A stretch of 5,657 nt of DNA from an uncultured bacterium (GTDB taxonomy: Bacteria; Bacillota; Clostridia; Lachnospirales; Lachnospiraceae). The DNA lies in contig CAJMQQ010000093.1 in assembly GCA_905215625.1 (NCBI GenBank), forward strand, positions 1-5,657, in the 5' to 3' direction. This document shows positions 1 to 5,657 of this stretch, one piece after another; the first letter of the stretch is position 1; every line of letters begins with the position of its first letter. The position numbers and the translations under genes are program-made. The notes under the pieces are model-generated. The model was not told the origin of the DNA and made no database searches. It saw nothing but the letters and a program-made list of their open reading frames with translations.

Positions 1-1022
1 GGCATTGCGCCCTGTCCCTTTGCGTTAATACCGCGGACAGAACCGCCGTTTTCAATGGCTCCGGTAAATACGCCAAAACCGCAGTTTCTGACTATTTCGG
101 TCACATTTTTCAGTTCCATTCCAAACCGCAGATCCGGCTTATCCGAACCAAACCGATCCATAGCCTCTCTCCAGGTCATTCTCGGAATCGGAAGGGTCAG
201 ATCATAGTTGCATACCTCTTTAAATAACTTCTGAAGCAGCTTTTCATTGACTCCAATTACATCATCTACATCTGCAAAAGACATCTCCATGTCGATCTGG
301 GTAAACTCCGGCTGTCTGTCTGCACGAAGATCCTCGTCGCGGTAGCAGCGTGCCAGCTGGAAGTAACGGTCGCAGCCAGAACACATTAACAGCTGCTTAA
401 AGAGCTGCGGAGACTGCGGCAGGGCATAGAAAGAGCCTGGATGAACACGGCTTGGAACCAGGTAGTCTCTTGCACCCTCTGGAGTACTCTTAATCAGAGT
501 AGGAGTTTCAATCTCCCAGAATCCCTCTTCTGCTAAAATCGCACGTGTCATAGTCGCTACCTTGCTGCGCAGCATCAGATTTCTCTGGATATCTGGTCTT
601 CTAATATCTAAGAACCGGTATTTTAAACGCAGTTCTTCTTTGGTCTTGCTGTTTTCCTCAATCGGGAACGGAGGAACTTCAGACTCGGATAAAATGCGAA
701 GCTGCTCAGCGCGGATCTCAATCGCTCCGGTAGCCAGGTTTTCATTGACAGCGCCGGAACGAGCCTCGACTGTACCAACTACTGCGATTACAAATTCGCT
801 TCTCAGCTTCTCAGCTTTTGCAAAATTCTCTGCGCCGCAGTCTTTTTCCTCAAAAATAAGCTGTAAGATACCGGAACGGTCTCTTAAATCTACGAAAATA
901 ATACCGCCTTTATTTCTGCTCTTCTGTACCCATCCCATAACGGTAACTTTGCTTCCAATGTCGCCGGTGGTCACCTCGGTACAGCGATGAGTACGCTTTA
1001 ATCCTAACATTGCTTCTGCCAT
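1..1022 (-). CDS. aspS: Aspartyl-tRNA synthetase, N-terminal 340 residues (3' end outside window)
   Basis: This enzyme charges tRNA(Asp) with aspartate in the cytoplasm, as a class IIb synthetase. The visible part starts with an OB-fold anticodon-binding domain (about residues 1-110), including GWVQKSRNKGG and FVDLRDRSG. The class II catalytic core follows: motif 1 around IETPTL (171-176), the flipping-loop sequence STPEGARDYLVPSR (179-192), QSPQLFKQ (203-210), and motif 2 YRDEDLRADRQPEFTQ (227-242). The last visible residues (about 290-340) enter the bacterial-type GAD insertion domain. Bacterial AspRS is usually near 590 residues, so roughly 250 residues including motif 3 lie beyond position 1. 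The ATG at 1020-1022 is preceded by AAAAGGAG at a spacing of 9. It sits 15 bases after hisS and is probably co-transcribed with it. Identity is very secure. Whether it is discriminating or also charges tRNA(Asn) cannot be settled here. Confidence 0.97.
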   Translation of the reverse strand, partial: MAEAMLGLKRTHRCTEVTTGDIGSKVTVMGWVQKSRNKGGIIFVDLRDRSGILQLIFEEKDCGAENFAKAEKLRSEFVIAVVGTVEARSGAVNENLATGAIEIRAEQLRILSESEVPPFPIEENSKTKEELRLKYRFLDIRRPDIQRNLMLRSKVATMTRAILAEEGFWEIETPTLIKSTPEGARDYLVPSRVHPGSFYALPQSPQLFKQLLMCSGCDRYFQLARCYRDEDLRADRQPEFTQIDMEMSFADVDDVIGVNEKLLQKLFKEVCNYDLTLPIPRMTWREAMDRFGSDKPDLRFGMELKNVTEIVRNCGFGVFTGAIENGGSVRGINAKGQGAM

Positions 1023-1031
1023 GATGTACAT

Positions 1032-1039
1032 CTCCTTTT
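1032..1039 (-). promoter_or_regulatory. aspS ribosome binding site overlapping the hisS stop
   Basis: The minus strand reads AAAAGGAG, then 9 bases, then the aspS ATG. The hisS stop TAA (1038-1040) shares two bases with this site. Ribosomes finishing hisS therefore arrive directly on the aspS initiation region, which is consistent with translational coupling. The coupling itself is inferred. Confidence 0.85.
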
Positions 1040-2309
1040 ACTTTTTCAGTGCTTCTCTATAAAATTCTTTAAATTCCTCGTAGCCTTCTTTCATCAGCTG
1101 CTCTTTCTGGAATTTTTTGTTTTTATTCATCTGAGCCACCAGAACCTGTGCTCCTGCTTTTCTGGCTTCCATAGCCTCTTTGATTACTTCTGCCAGAGCT
1201 TCCGGAGCCAGACCCTTTTCAAATAAATAAGCAGTTTTTGCTCCGGCTGAAGGAACGGTAAATCCGCTGTCTAACAGCATTCCTACAATTCGCTCAAAAC
1301 CAATGGAAAATCCGCAGGCCGGAGTATCCATGCCGGTAAACTTGCCGATCATCTTATCGTAACGGCCACCTCCTGCTACTGAGTAACCCAGTCCTTCTAC
1401 AGATACTTCAAAAATCGTTCCGGTGTAATAGCCCATGCCGCGAACCAGAGTCGGGTCAAAGACCAGACGGCAGTCTGCTTCTGTATCCAGTACGCTGGAA
1501 ACCGTATCCATAATATGAGCCAGATTTTCTGCAACTCCGTCTCCCAGTACTCCGTTTAAAGCCTGTCCCAGATTCAGAACCCCCTGGGAATCATCTGTAA
1601 CGGAAGACAGCAATTCTGTATATTTTGCAATGCTTTCCTCAGCAAAGCCATTTTCCTTTAACTCAGCCTGAACTCCGTCCATGCCGATTTTATCCAGCTT
1701 ATCCAGAGTGATAAACACCTGATCCATAGCTTCTTCCGGGAAGCCGCTGTAAACTGCCATGGCCTTCAAAATATTTCTGTCATTGATGCGAACGGTAAAT
1801 TTCTCATCTTTGCAGATTTTTCCCAAAGCTGTGGTGGTCGCCAGAATCAATTCAATCTCAGCCATACAGGTAGCATCGCCTAAAATGTCAATATCACACT
1901 GCACAAACTGACGGAAACGGCCCTTCTGGGGACGATCTGCTCTCCAGACGCTTCCCATCTGCAAAGCCTTAAATGGGGACGGCAAAGATGCTGAGTTGTT
2001 TGCATAGTATCTGGAAAGAGGCAGGGTCAAATCATAACGCAGGCCTCCGTCTACTACATCGCTCTCTGTCTGCGCAGTCTCCAGGTTTAACTTTTCGCCC
2101 CTCTTTAAAATCTTGAAAATCAGTTTTTCGTTATCTCCGCCCTGTTTGCTGGTCAGATTTTCAATGTGCTCCACGCAAGGGGTCTCAATCTGAGAAAAAC
2201 CAAAACTTCTATAGGTTTCCTTAATCTGGCTCATAACATATTCCCGAATCTGCATTTCTGCAGGCAATATGTCTTTCATGCCGGTTACCGGTTTTTTCTT
2301 TAATGGCAT
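1038..2309 (-). CDS. hisS: Histidyl-tRNA synthetase, 423 aa
   Basis: This cytoplasmic class II synthetase charges tRNA(His). Visible motifs, numbered from the chosen start, are motif 1 (IETPCVEHIE, 41-50), motif 2 (VWRADRPQKGRFRQF, 121-135), the HisA signature LVRGMGYYTG (288-297, with R290 as the expected catalytic arginine), GGGRYD (313-318), and motif 3 (ACGFSIGFERI, 331-341). The segment VRINDRNILKAM (173-184) and the following 'LDKLDKIG' region resemble the insertion region of archaeal/eukaryotic HisRS as I recall it. The C-terminal anticodon-binding domain (about 357-423) is only about 67 residues and ends in a lysine-rich stretch, MNKNKKFQKEQ. The start was set at 2309 because GGGAGAG lies 9 bases upstream. 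An in-frame ATG at 2327 would add six residues but has no ribosome binding site. The gene has its own predicted promoter and leads into aspS. Confidence 0.96.
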   Translation of the reverse strand: MPLKKKPVTGMKDILPAEMQIREYVMSQIKETYRSFGFSQIETPCVEHIENLTSKQGGDNEKLIFKILKRGEKLNLETAQTESDVVDGGLRYDLTLPLSRYYANNSASLPSPFKALQMGSVWRADRPQKGRFRQFVQCDIDILGDATCMAEIELILATTTALGKICKDEKFTVRINDRNILKAMAVYSGFPEEAMDQVFITLDKLDKIGMDGVQAELKENGFAEESIAKYTELLSSVTDDSQGVLNLGQALNGVLGDGVAENLAHIMDTVSSVLDTEADCRLVFDPTLVRGMGYYTGTIFEVSVEGLGYSVAGGGRYDKMIGKFTGMDTPACGFSIGFERIVGMLLDSGFTVPSAGAKTAYLFEKGLAPEALAEVIKEAMEARKAGAQVLVAQMNKNKKFQKEQLMKEGYEEFKEFYREALKK

Positions 2310-2318
2310 AATCTTATT

Positions 2319-2325
2319 CTCTCCC
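2319..2325 (-). promoter_or_regulatory. Ribosome binding site that decides the hisS start
   Basis: GGGAGAG on the minus strand is followed by 9 bases and then the ATG at 2307-2309. The site overlaps the upstream in-frame ATG (2325-2327), which has no purine-rich site of its own. It therefore favours the shorter 423-residue HisRS. Confidence 0.75.
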
Positions 2326-2353
2326 ATTCATTTAAACTACGTATCTGCTATTC

Positions 2354-2381
2354 ATTGTAAATTACTTTTCCCAATTTGCAA
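2354..2381 (-). promoter_or_regulatory. Predicted sigma-A type promoter for hisS-aspS
   Basis: Reading the minus strand, a -35 box TTGCAA (2376-2381, 4 of 6 matches to TTGACA) is separated by 16 bases from a -10 box TACAAT (2354-2359, 5 of 6 matches to TATAAT). A run of seven A (2385-2391) just upstream of the -35 box could act as an UP-like element. Transcription would start near 2347, leaving an untranslated leader of only about 37 bases before the hisS ATG. That is too short for a T-box. Called from sequence only. Confidence 0.65.
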
Positions 2382-2411
2382 GTGTTTTTTTGTAACAATT
2401 CAGCCATGCGT

Positions 2412-2440
2412 CTTCTTGCCCGCTGTAAGCGGACAAGAAG
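2412..2440. other. Hairpin arm of the palindromic element
   Basis: cttcttgcccgc (2412-2423) faces gcggacaagaag (2429-2440) across a 5-base loop, giving 11 Watson-Crick pairs of 12. The odd pair 2419/2433 is C-A in plus-strand RNA but G-U in minus-strand RNA, so the stem is fully paired only in the hemZ sense transcript. It is not followed by a T run on either strand, so it is not an intrinsic terminator. Confidence 0.75.
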
Positions 2441-2459
2441 CGTCAGGCGTCCGTCCTCT

Positions 2460-2524
2460 GAAGATTCAGGCAGAAAAATTCTTATGAAAACAAGCTTTCA
2501 ACCCTTTTTTCTGTCTGAATCTTC
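2460..2524. other. Inner stem of the palindromic element, spanning the hemZ stop codon
   Basis: Bases 2460-2478 pair with 2506-2524 over 19 positions around a 27-base loop. Eighteen pairs are Watson-Crick. Position 2470/2514 is G-U in plus-strand RNA and A-C in minus-strand RNA. The hemZ TGA (2498-2500) lies in the loop. Together with the perfect outer arms this closes the three-way junction. Confidence 0.7.
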
Positions 2525-4051
2525 GCATGGCTGAATTGTTACTATTTTTTCTTTTCTTTCCAGCATTTCGTCAATTCTTTCCACATATTGGTCTGCATCC
2601 TTGACGTTTTCTACCCGTTCTTTGCGGTTTTCTGCCGGAAAAATCAGTTTCGTGGTGGTTCCTGCCCCACAGGCCGCTATGGTCTGGAGTTCTTCCATAA
2701 TCAATATGTTATAAATGCAGGCTTTTCCAGGAGCCGCATAGCCTACGTTTTCAAAATTTCCCGCCATATTCTTCTGACGGTACAAATAGTATGGCTCCAG
2801 TCCCATTTCCCTTGCCGTATTCGCAGTTACCTCTGCCATGGCGTCAATGTCCCTTCCGGTCTGGTCTTTGTACTCCTCCCATAAAAGGTGAAGCCTGGAC
2901 GCCCGCTTAATCGCCAGGGAATGGACGGTAATGGAATCCGGTCCCAGCTTTTTCACTTCTTCCATGGTGGCTTTTACGTCTTTGCTGGTTTCTCCCGGAA
3001 GACCGATGATAAGATCCATATTAATGTTGTCAAACCCGATTTCTCTTGCCATGGCGAAAGTGTCCTTTACCATATCCACTGTATGGTGACGGCCGATAAT
3101 ATCCAGGGTTTCCTGCTTCATGGTCTGGGGATTAATGGAGATTCTGGTCACTCCATGGCGTTTTAACACTTCCAGCTTTTCTCTAGTAATACTATCCGGC
3201 CTTCCGGCCTCTACGGTAAATTCTAAAGCCTGATCCACCGGAAACGTCTCCCATAATTTGGTCAGAAGCTTATCCAAATCTTCTGCGTCCAAAGAAGTTG
3301 GCGTACCGCCTCCGAAATAAATGGTATCTAATGGACGGCCCTTCATTTTTTCAGCCGTATACTCCATCTCTTTAAATAGCGCGTTTAAATACTCTCCCGT
3401 TCTTCCCTTCCACTTTCCAATGGGATACGAGGTAAAGGAACAGTACAGGCAGGTGGTCGGACAAAACGGAATCCCCACATACAGGCTGTAGCCTTTTTCA
3501 TAGTTTAAAGGCGCCAGAAGTTTTAGCTCCCTGGCCGCAATCTCTATGCTTAAATCCAGCTTTTCCTGTCCGGTCAGATACATTTGTCTCATATAGTCCC
3601 GGACTTCTTCTTCCTTCCAGCCGTCATCCAGCCTGCTCATGGCAATTTTAGTAGGACGGATGCCGGTTAATGTACCCCATGGCAGCAGCTTTCCTGTGCG
3701 GGCATACAGCATAAAGTACAAACGGCGCTTGATTTTGCTCTTCGACACCGTCCGATCCTGGTAAGGAAGGGAAATGGGACGTCTGCTGCAGAATTCCTCC
3801 CATTCGCCAGAAAGTTCTTCTGGAAATCCTGTCCAGGGCTGATTCTTTCGCTCTTCGTTTGAAATCTCCTGTCCTTCTTTATCCAGAAAACGGATTTCAA
3901 ACTGATCCCTGGTTTCATTTACCGTTCCTTCCACATAAAAGGAAACCTCTGCCCCCTTCTGGTGTGCAAAGGTTTCGCCGGGGTAAAAGGCCATCAGAAG
4001 TTCTCGGATGTCCTGTTCATATGCATTGTCGTTTAATAAAATTCCTATCAT
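2498..4051 (-). CDS. hemZ: HemZ-type radical SAM protein (coproporphyrinogen dehydrogenase family), 517 aa
   Basis: The protein belongs to the HemN/HemW/HemZ radical SAM superfamily, which uses a [4Fe-4S] cluster to cleave S-adenosylmethionine. Residues 1-185 form the HemZ-specific N-terminal region, with LLPWGTLTGIRPTKI at 122-136. The radical SAM core opens with PFCPTTCLYCSF, giving cluster ligands C197, C201 and C204 (CX3CX2C). It continues with YFGGGTPTSL (245-254), FTVEAGRPDS (278-287), RISINPQT (303-310) and MDLIIGLPGE (345-354). The C-terminal region contains YYLYRQKNM (421-429). B. subtilis HemZ is close to 500 residues. The last 14 codons (from codon 504, VTIQPCEDSDRKKG) lie wholly inside the palindromic element, so the tail is probably acquired. 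The ATG at 4051 has GGAG seven bases upstream and follows the upstream gene by 14 bases. Family is certain; whether the substrate is coproporphyrinogen III is not. Confidence 0.93.
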   Translation of the reverse strand: MIGILLNDNAYEQDIRELLMAFYPGETFAHQKGAEVSFYVEGTVNETRDQFEIRFLDKEGQEISNEERKNQPWTGFPEELSGEWEEFCSRRPISLPYQDRTVSKSKIKRRLYFMLYARTGKLLPWGTLTGIRPTKIAMSRLDDGWKEEEVRDYMRQMYLTGQEKLDLSIEIAARELKLLAPLNYEKGYSLYVGIPFCPTTCLYCSFTSYPIGKWKGRTGEYLNALFKEMEYTAEKMKGRPLDTIYFGGGTPTSLDAEDLDKLLTKLWETFPVDQALEFTVEAGRPDSITREKLEVLKRHGVTRISINPQTMKQETLDIIGRHHTVDMVKDTFAMAREIGFDNINMDLIIGLPGETSKDVKATMEEVKKLGPDSITVHSLAIKRASRLHLLWEEYKDQTGRDIDAMAEVTANTAREMGLEPYYLYRQKNMAGNFENVGYAAPGKACIYNILIMEELQTIAACGAGTTTKLIFPAENRKERVENVKDADQYVERIDEMLERKEKIVTIQPCEDSDRKKG

Positions 4052-4065
4052 TGATAATCTCCAGT

Positions 4066-4704
4066 CTAGCGCAGATATGCCGTAATGGGATTGTACTGTT
4101 TTTCATGGCCAATAGTGGTAGGCCCCTCATGTCCCGGATAAACCATAGTTTCTTCCGGAAGCTTCAGCAGTTTTCCTATGGACTGAATCATCTGGGATCC
4201 GCTTCCTCCAGGAAAATCTGTCCTGCCGTAAGACTCGCAGAACAAGGTGTCTCCGCTTAACAGCACTTCCTCATCCGGAATATAATAGCAGACAGAACCA
4301 GGGGTATGCCCAGGTGTCTCCATGACCTGAATCTCCATTCCCAGCAGGGAGATAACGTCTCCGTCCTTTACCAGTCTAGTGGCTTTTGCTGTAAAACTGC
4401 TTCCAAACTGACTGGAGAGGTTCCGGATGGGATCTCTCATCAGCCCGTCTTCTTTTTCTCCTGCAATTACCTCTGCCGGATACTTCCTGCAAATCTCTTC
4501 TGCCGCTCCAATGTGGTCAAAATGGCCATGGGTCAGCAAAATCGCAGCAGGAGTCAGGGAAAGCTGACGGCACTTTTCCAGAATCCGTTCCGGAGCAGCC
4601 GCCGGATCTACGATGACTGCCTGGTTTTCTCCTTCTTTATACAAAATATAGGTATTAGTGCTGACCATTCCCAGCACCATGGTTTCTATTCTCAATTTGC
4701 TCAT
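4066..4704 (-). CDS. Metallo-beta-lactamase-fold hydrolase, glyoxalase II / YcbL-like, 212 aa
   Basis: This is a soluble binuclear metal hydrolase of the hydroxyacylglutathione hydrolase-like group. The complete ligand set is visible: THGHFDH (58-64, H59, H61, D63, H64), PGHTPGS (H133), SGDTLF (D152) and YPGHEGPTTIG (H192). The YGRTDFPGGS segment (159-168) is typical of the short YcbL-type enzymes, which lack the C-terminal glutathione-binding domain of full glyoxalase II. That fits the 212-residue length. Glutathione is uncommon in Clostridia, so the true thioester or other substrate is unknown and no gene symbol is given. There is no signal peptide or membrane segment. The ATG at 4704 has AAGGAG five bases upstream. 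It sits 20 bases after rel and 14 before hemZ, so it is almost certainly co-transcribed with both. Confidence 0.9.
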   Translation of the reverse strand: MSKLRIETMVLGMVSTNTYILYKEGENQAVIVDPAAAPERILEKCRQLSLTPAAILLTHGHFDHIGAAEEICRKYPAEVIAGEKEDGLMRDPIRNLSSQFGSSFTAKATRLVKDGDVISLLGMEIQVMETPGHTPGSVCYYIPDEEVLLSGDTLFCESYGRTDFPGGSGSQMIQSIGKLLKLPEETMVYPGHEGPTTIGHEKQYNPITAYLR

Positions 4705-4724
4705 GTAGTCTCCTTAAAGGCGGA

Positions 4725-5657
4725 TCAGCCTGTAGTTCTTTCAATGTCCAAAACGCCTTCCACCTGACGAATCCGGTTGGTCAGCTGGCTTAATTCCTCT
4801 TTTCCATGAATATCAAAGGTCATAATAATCGTGGCTTTTCCCTGCTTATTGGTGCGGACGTTCATCGCCGTAATATCAATCTGACGCTCCGTAAACACCT
4901 TGGAAATATCCACAAACATTCCCATCCGGTTGTTGGCGTAAATCTTAATCTCAGTAGAGTAGGTTGCCTTGTTGCTTTCGCTTTCCGGCGCCTGCCATTC
5001 TGCGTCCAGCAGACGCATCCGCTCATCGTCCGGAAGATTAATAATATTGACACAGTCCGTACGGTGAATGGAGATACCCCGTCCGCGGGTCACAAATCCC
5101 ACGATCTCATCTCCTGGAACCGGACTGCAGCACTTAGAAAAACGCACTGCCAAATCATGAATTCCCTTTACTACAATACCGTTTTTCGACTTGCTGGCCG
5201 CAATGGGCACCTTGCCGTTGGTATCGGCAATGCCGTCTAAAATATTGGAATCCGTAATCTCTTTCTTTTGTTTCTTACGCTGCTCTTCCAGCATCTTGTT
5301 GACAACCTGGCCTTCTTTTAAACCGCCGTGGCCAATGGATGCCAGAACGGATTCCCAGTCCCGGAACGCATAGCGGCGCATAACCTTTTCCTGGAACTCC
5401 GGCTTGTTAATCTCTGCGTAGTTAATGCCTTTTGCCTTGCAGTAACGCTCGACCATGTCCTTGCCCCGCAGGATATTGTCTTCTTTTAACTCGCTCTTAA
5501 ACCACTGATTAATCTTATTTTTCGCCTGGGTACTCTTTACCAGGGCAAGCCAGTCCCTGCTTGGGCCTCTGGAATTCTGGGAGGTAATAATCTCAATCCG
5601 GTCGCCGTTCTGCAGGACGTAATCAATAGGCACTAATTTGCCGTTGACCTTTGCGCC
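4725..5657 (-). CDS. relA: (p)ppGpp synthetase/hydrolase (Rel/RSH), C-terminal 310 residues (5' end outside window)
   Basis: RSH enzymes make and degrade (p)ppGpp, the stringent-response alarmone, when uncharged tRNA enters the ribosome. The frame is open from the window edge, so the start and both catalytic domains lie beyond 5657. A GTG at 5633 is an internal valine, not a start. In fragment numbering, the end of the TGS domain (GAKVNGKLVPIDYVLQNGD, 1-19) is followed by the helical region, with RDWLALVKSTQAKNKINQWFK at about 34-54. The conserved-cysteine/zinc-finger domain holds CC at 176-177 and HRTDC at 198-202, and the C-terminal ACT domain spans about 235-310. The CC and DC residues needed for regulation in studied RSH proteins are all present. 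A full Firmicutes protein is usually about 730-770 residues. It leads an apparent operon with the hydrolase and hemZ downstream. Clostridia often carry a dtd gene just after rel; none is here. Confidence 0.95.
   Translation of the reverse strand, partial: GAKVNGKLVPIDYVLQNGDRIEIITSQNSRGPSRDWLALVKSTQAKNKINQWFKSELKEDNILRGKDMVERYCKAKGINYAEINKPEFQEKVMRRYAFRDWESVLASIGHGGLKEGQVVNKMLEEQRKKQKKEITDSNILDGIADTNGKVPIAASKSKNGIVVKGIHDLAVRFSKCCSPVPGDEIVGFVTRGRGISIHRTDCVNIINLPDDERMRLLDAEWQAPESESNKATYSTEIKIYANNRMGMFVDISKVFTERQIDITAMNVRTNKQGKATIIMTFDIHGKEELSQLTNRIRQVEGVLDIERTTG

Larger units (their letters stand above)
2392..2542. repeat. 151-bp palindromic element with 19-bp terminal inverted repeats (MITE-like)
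   Basis: The left arm gtaacaattcagccatgcg (2392-2410) is the exact reverse complement of 2524-2542. Inside it are a second, almost perfect 12-bp hairpin (2412-2440) and a 19-bp inner stem (2460-2478 with 2506-2524), so a single strand can fold into a three-way junction. The inner stem continues directly from the outer one on the right side, while on the left the two are split by about 49 bases that hold the hairpin. No transposase is encoded. The flanks are A-rich on the minus strand on both sides, but I see no clear target-site duplication. The right 45 bases are the end of hemZ. That it is a non-autonomous mobile element is inferred; it could instead be a structured mRNA tail or a processing signal. 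Confidence 0.7.

Noticed and set aside
562..990. 142-residue plus-strand open frame
   Set aside because: It is antisense to aspS, has no recognisable domain, and is serine-rich as expected from the complement of a coding frame.
2278..2298. Plus-strand terminator-like ccggttaccgg followed by six T
   Set aside because: The stem is only about 4 bp, and the bases encode the conserved HisRS N-terminus (KKKPVTGMK). No plus-strand gene ends here.
2314..2331. Tiny ORF (MNGRE) in the hisS leader
   Set aside because: It has no ribosome binding site and only five codons; it overlaps the hisS ribosome binding site by chance.
2328..2497. T-box riboswitch leader for hisS
   Set aside because: Firmicutes hisS often has one, but no TGGNACCGCG-type antiterminator sequence or AG-bulge stem is visible, and the predicted promoter leaves only about 37 bases of leader.
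2392..2542. Rho-independent terminator for hemZ
   Set aside because: On the minus strand the outer stem is followed by A residues and the hairpin by ACGC, so there is no U tract in the sense direction. A T-rich run follows the outer stem only on the plus strand.
3859..4260. Plus-strand open frame across the hemZ/hydrolase junction
   Set aside because: It lies opposite two well-supported genes and has no domain signature. The same applies to the other plus-strand frames over hemZ, the hydrolase and rel.
4725..5633. Complete protein starting at GTG 5633
   Set aside because: The frame stays open to the window edge and the upstream residues (GAKVNGKL) belong to the conserved TGS domain, so this is an internal codon of a longer RSH gene.

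Overview
The window looks like chromosomal housekeeping DNA from a low-to-mid GC Clostridia member, most likely a Lachnospiraceae/Lachnoclostridium-type bacterium. This placement is inferred from the gene order Rel - metallo-beta-lactamase protein - HemZ - HisRS - AspRS, from the AAGGAG-type ribosome binding sites, and from the distinctive HisRS form. No sequence search was run. All supported genes are on the minus strand, so the biological reading direction is from position 5657 down to 1.

In reading order, the window opens inside a long (p)ppGpp synthetase/hydrolase (Rel/RSH) gene. Only its regulatory C-terminal half is present: the end of TGS, the helical region, the conserved-cysteine domain and ACT. 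Twenty bases later comes a small glyoxalase-II-like metallo-beta-lactamase-fold hydrolase, and 14 bases after that a HemZ-type radical SAM protein. The tight spacing and the ribosome binding site before each of the latter two indicate one transcription unit (rel-mbl-hemZ).

Between hemZ and hisS lies the most unusual part of the window. A 151-bp element at 2392-2542 is bounded by perfect 19-bp terminal inverted repeats and can fold as a three-way junction. Its right edge lies inside the hemZ reading frame and supplies the last 14 codons and the stop codon of hemZ. Its left edge stops about 10 bp short of the -35 box of a promoter that should drive hisS. The element resembles a MITE or palindromic insertion that did not break either neighbouring gene.

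The second transcription unit is hisS-aspS, two class II aminoacyl-tRNA synthetases. They are separated by 15 bases, and the hisS stop codon overlaps the aspS ribosome binding site. AspRS runs off the window after residue 340. HisRS is a mosaic: it has a bacterial motif-2 loop, an insertion region like that of archaeal/eukaryotic HisRS, and a short C-terminal anticodon-binding domain.

Functionally the window combines the amino-acid starvation response (Rel senses uncharged tRNA on the ribosome) with tRNA charging (HisRS, AspRS), plus two enzymes of uncertain substrate. I found no tRNA, rRNA, CRISPR array or T-box leader, and no convincing rho-independent terminator.
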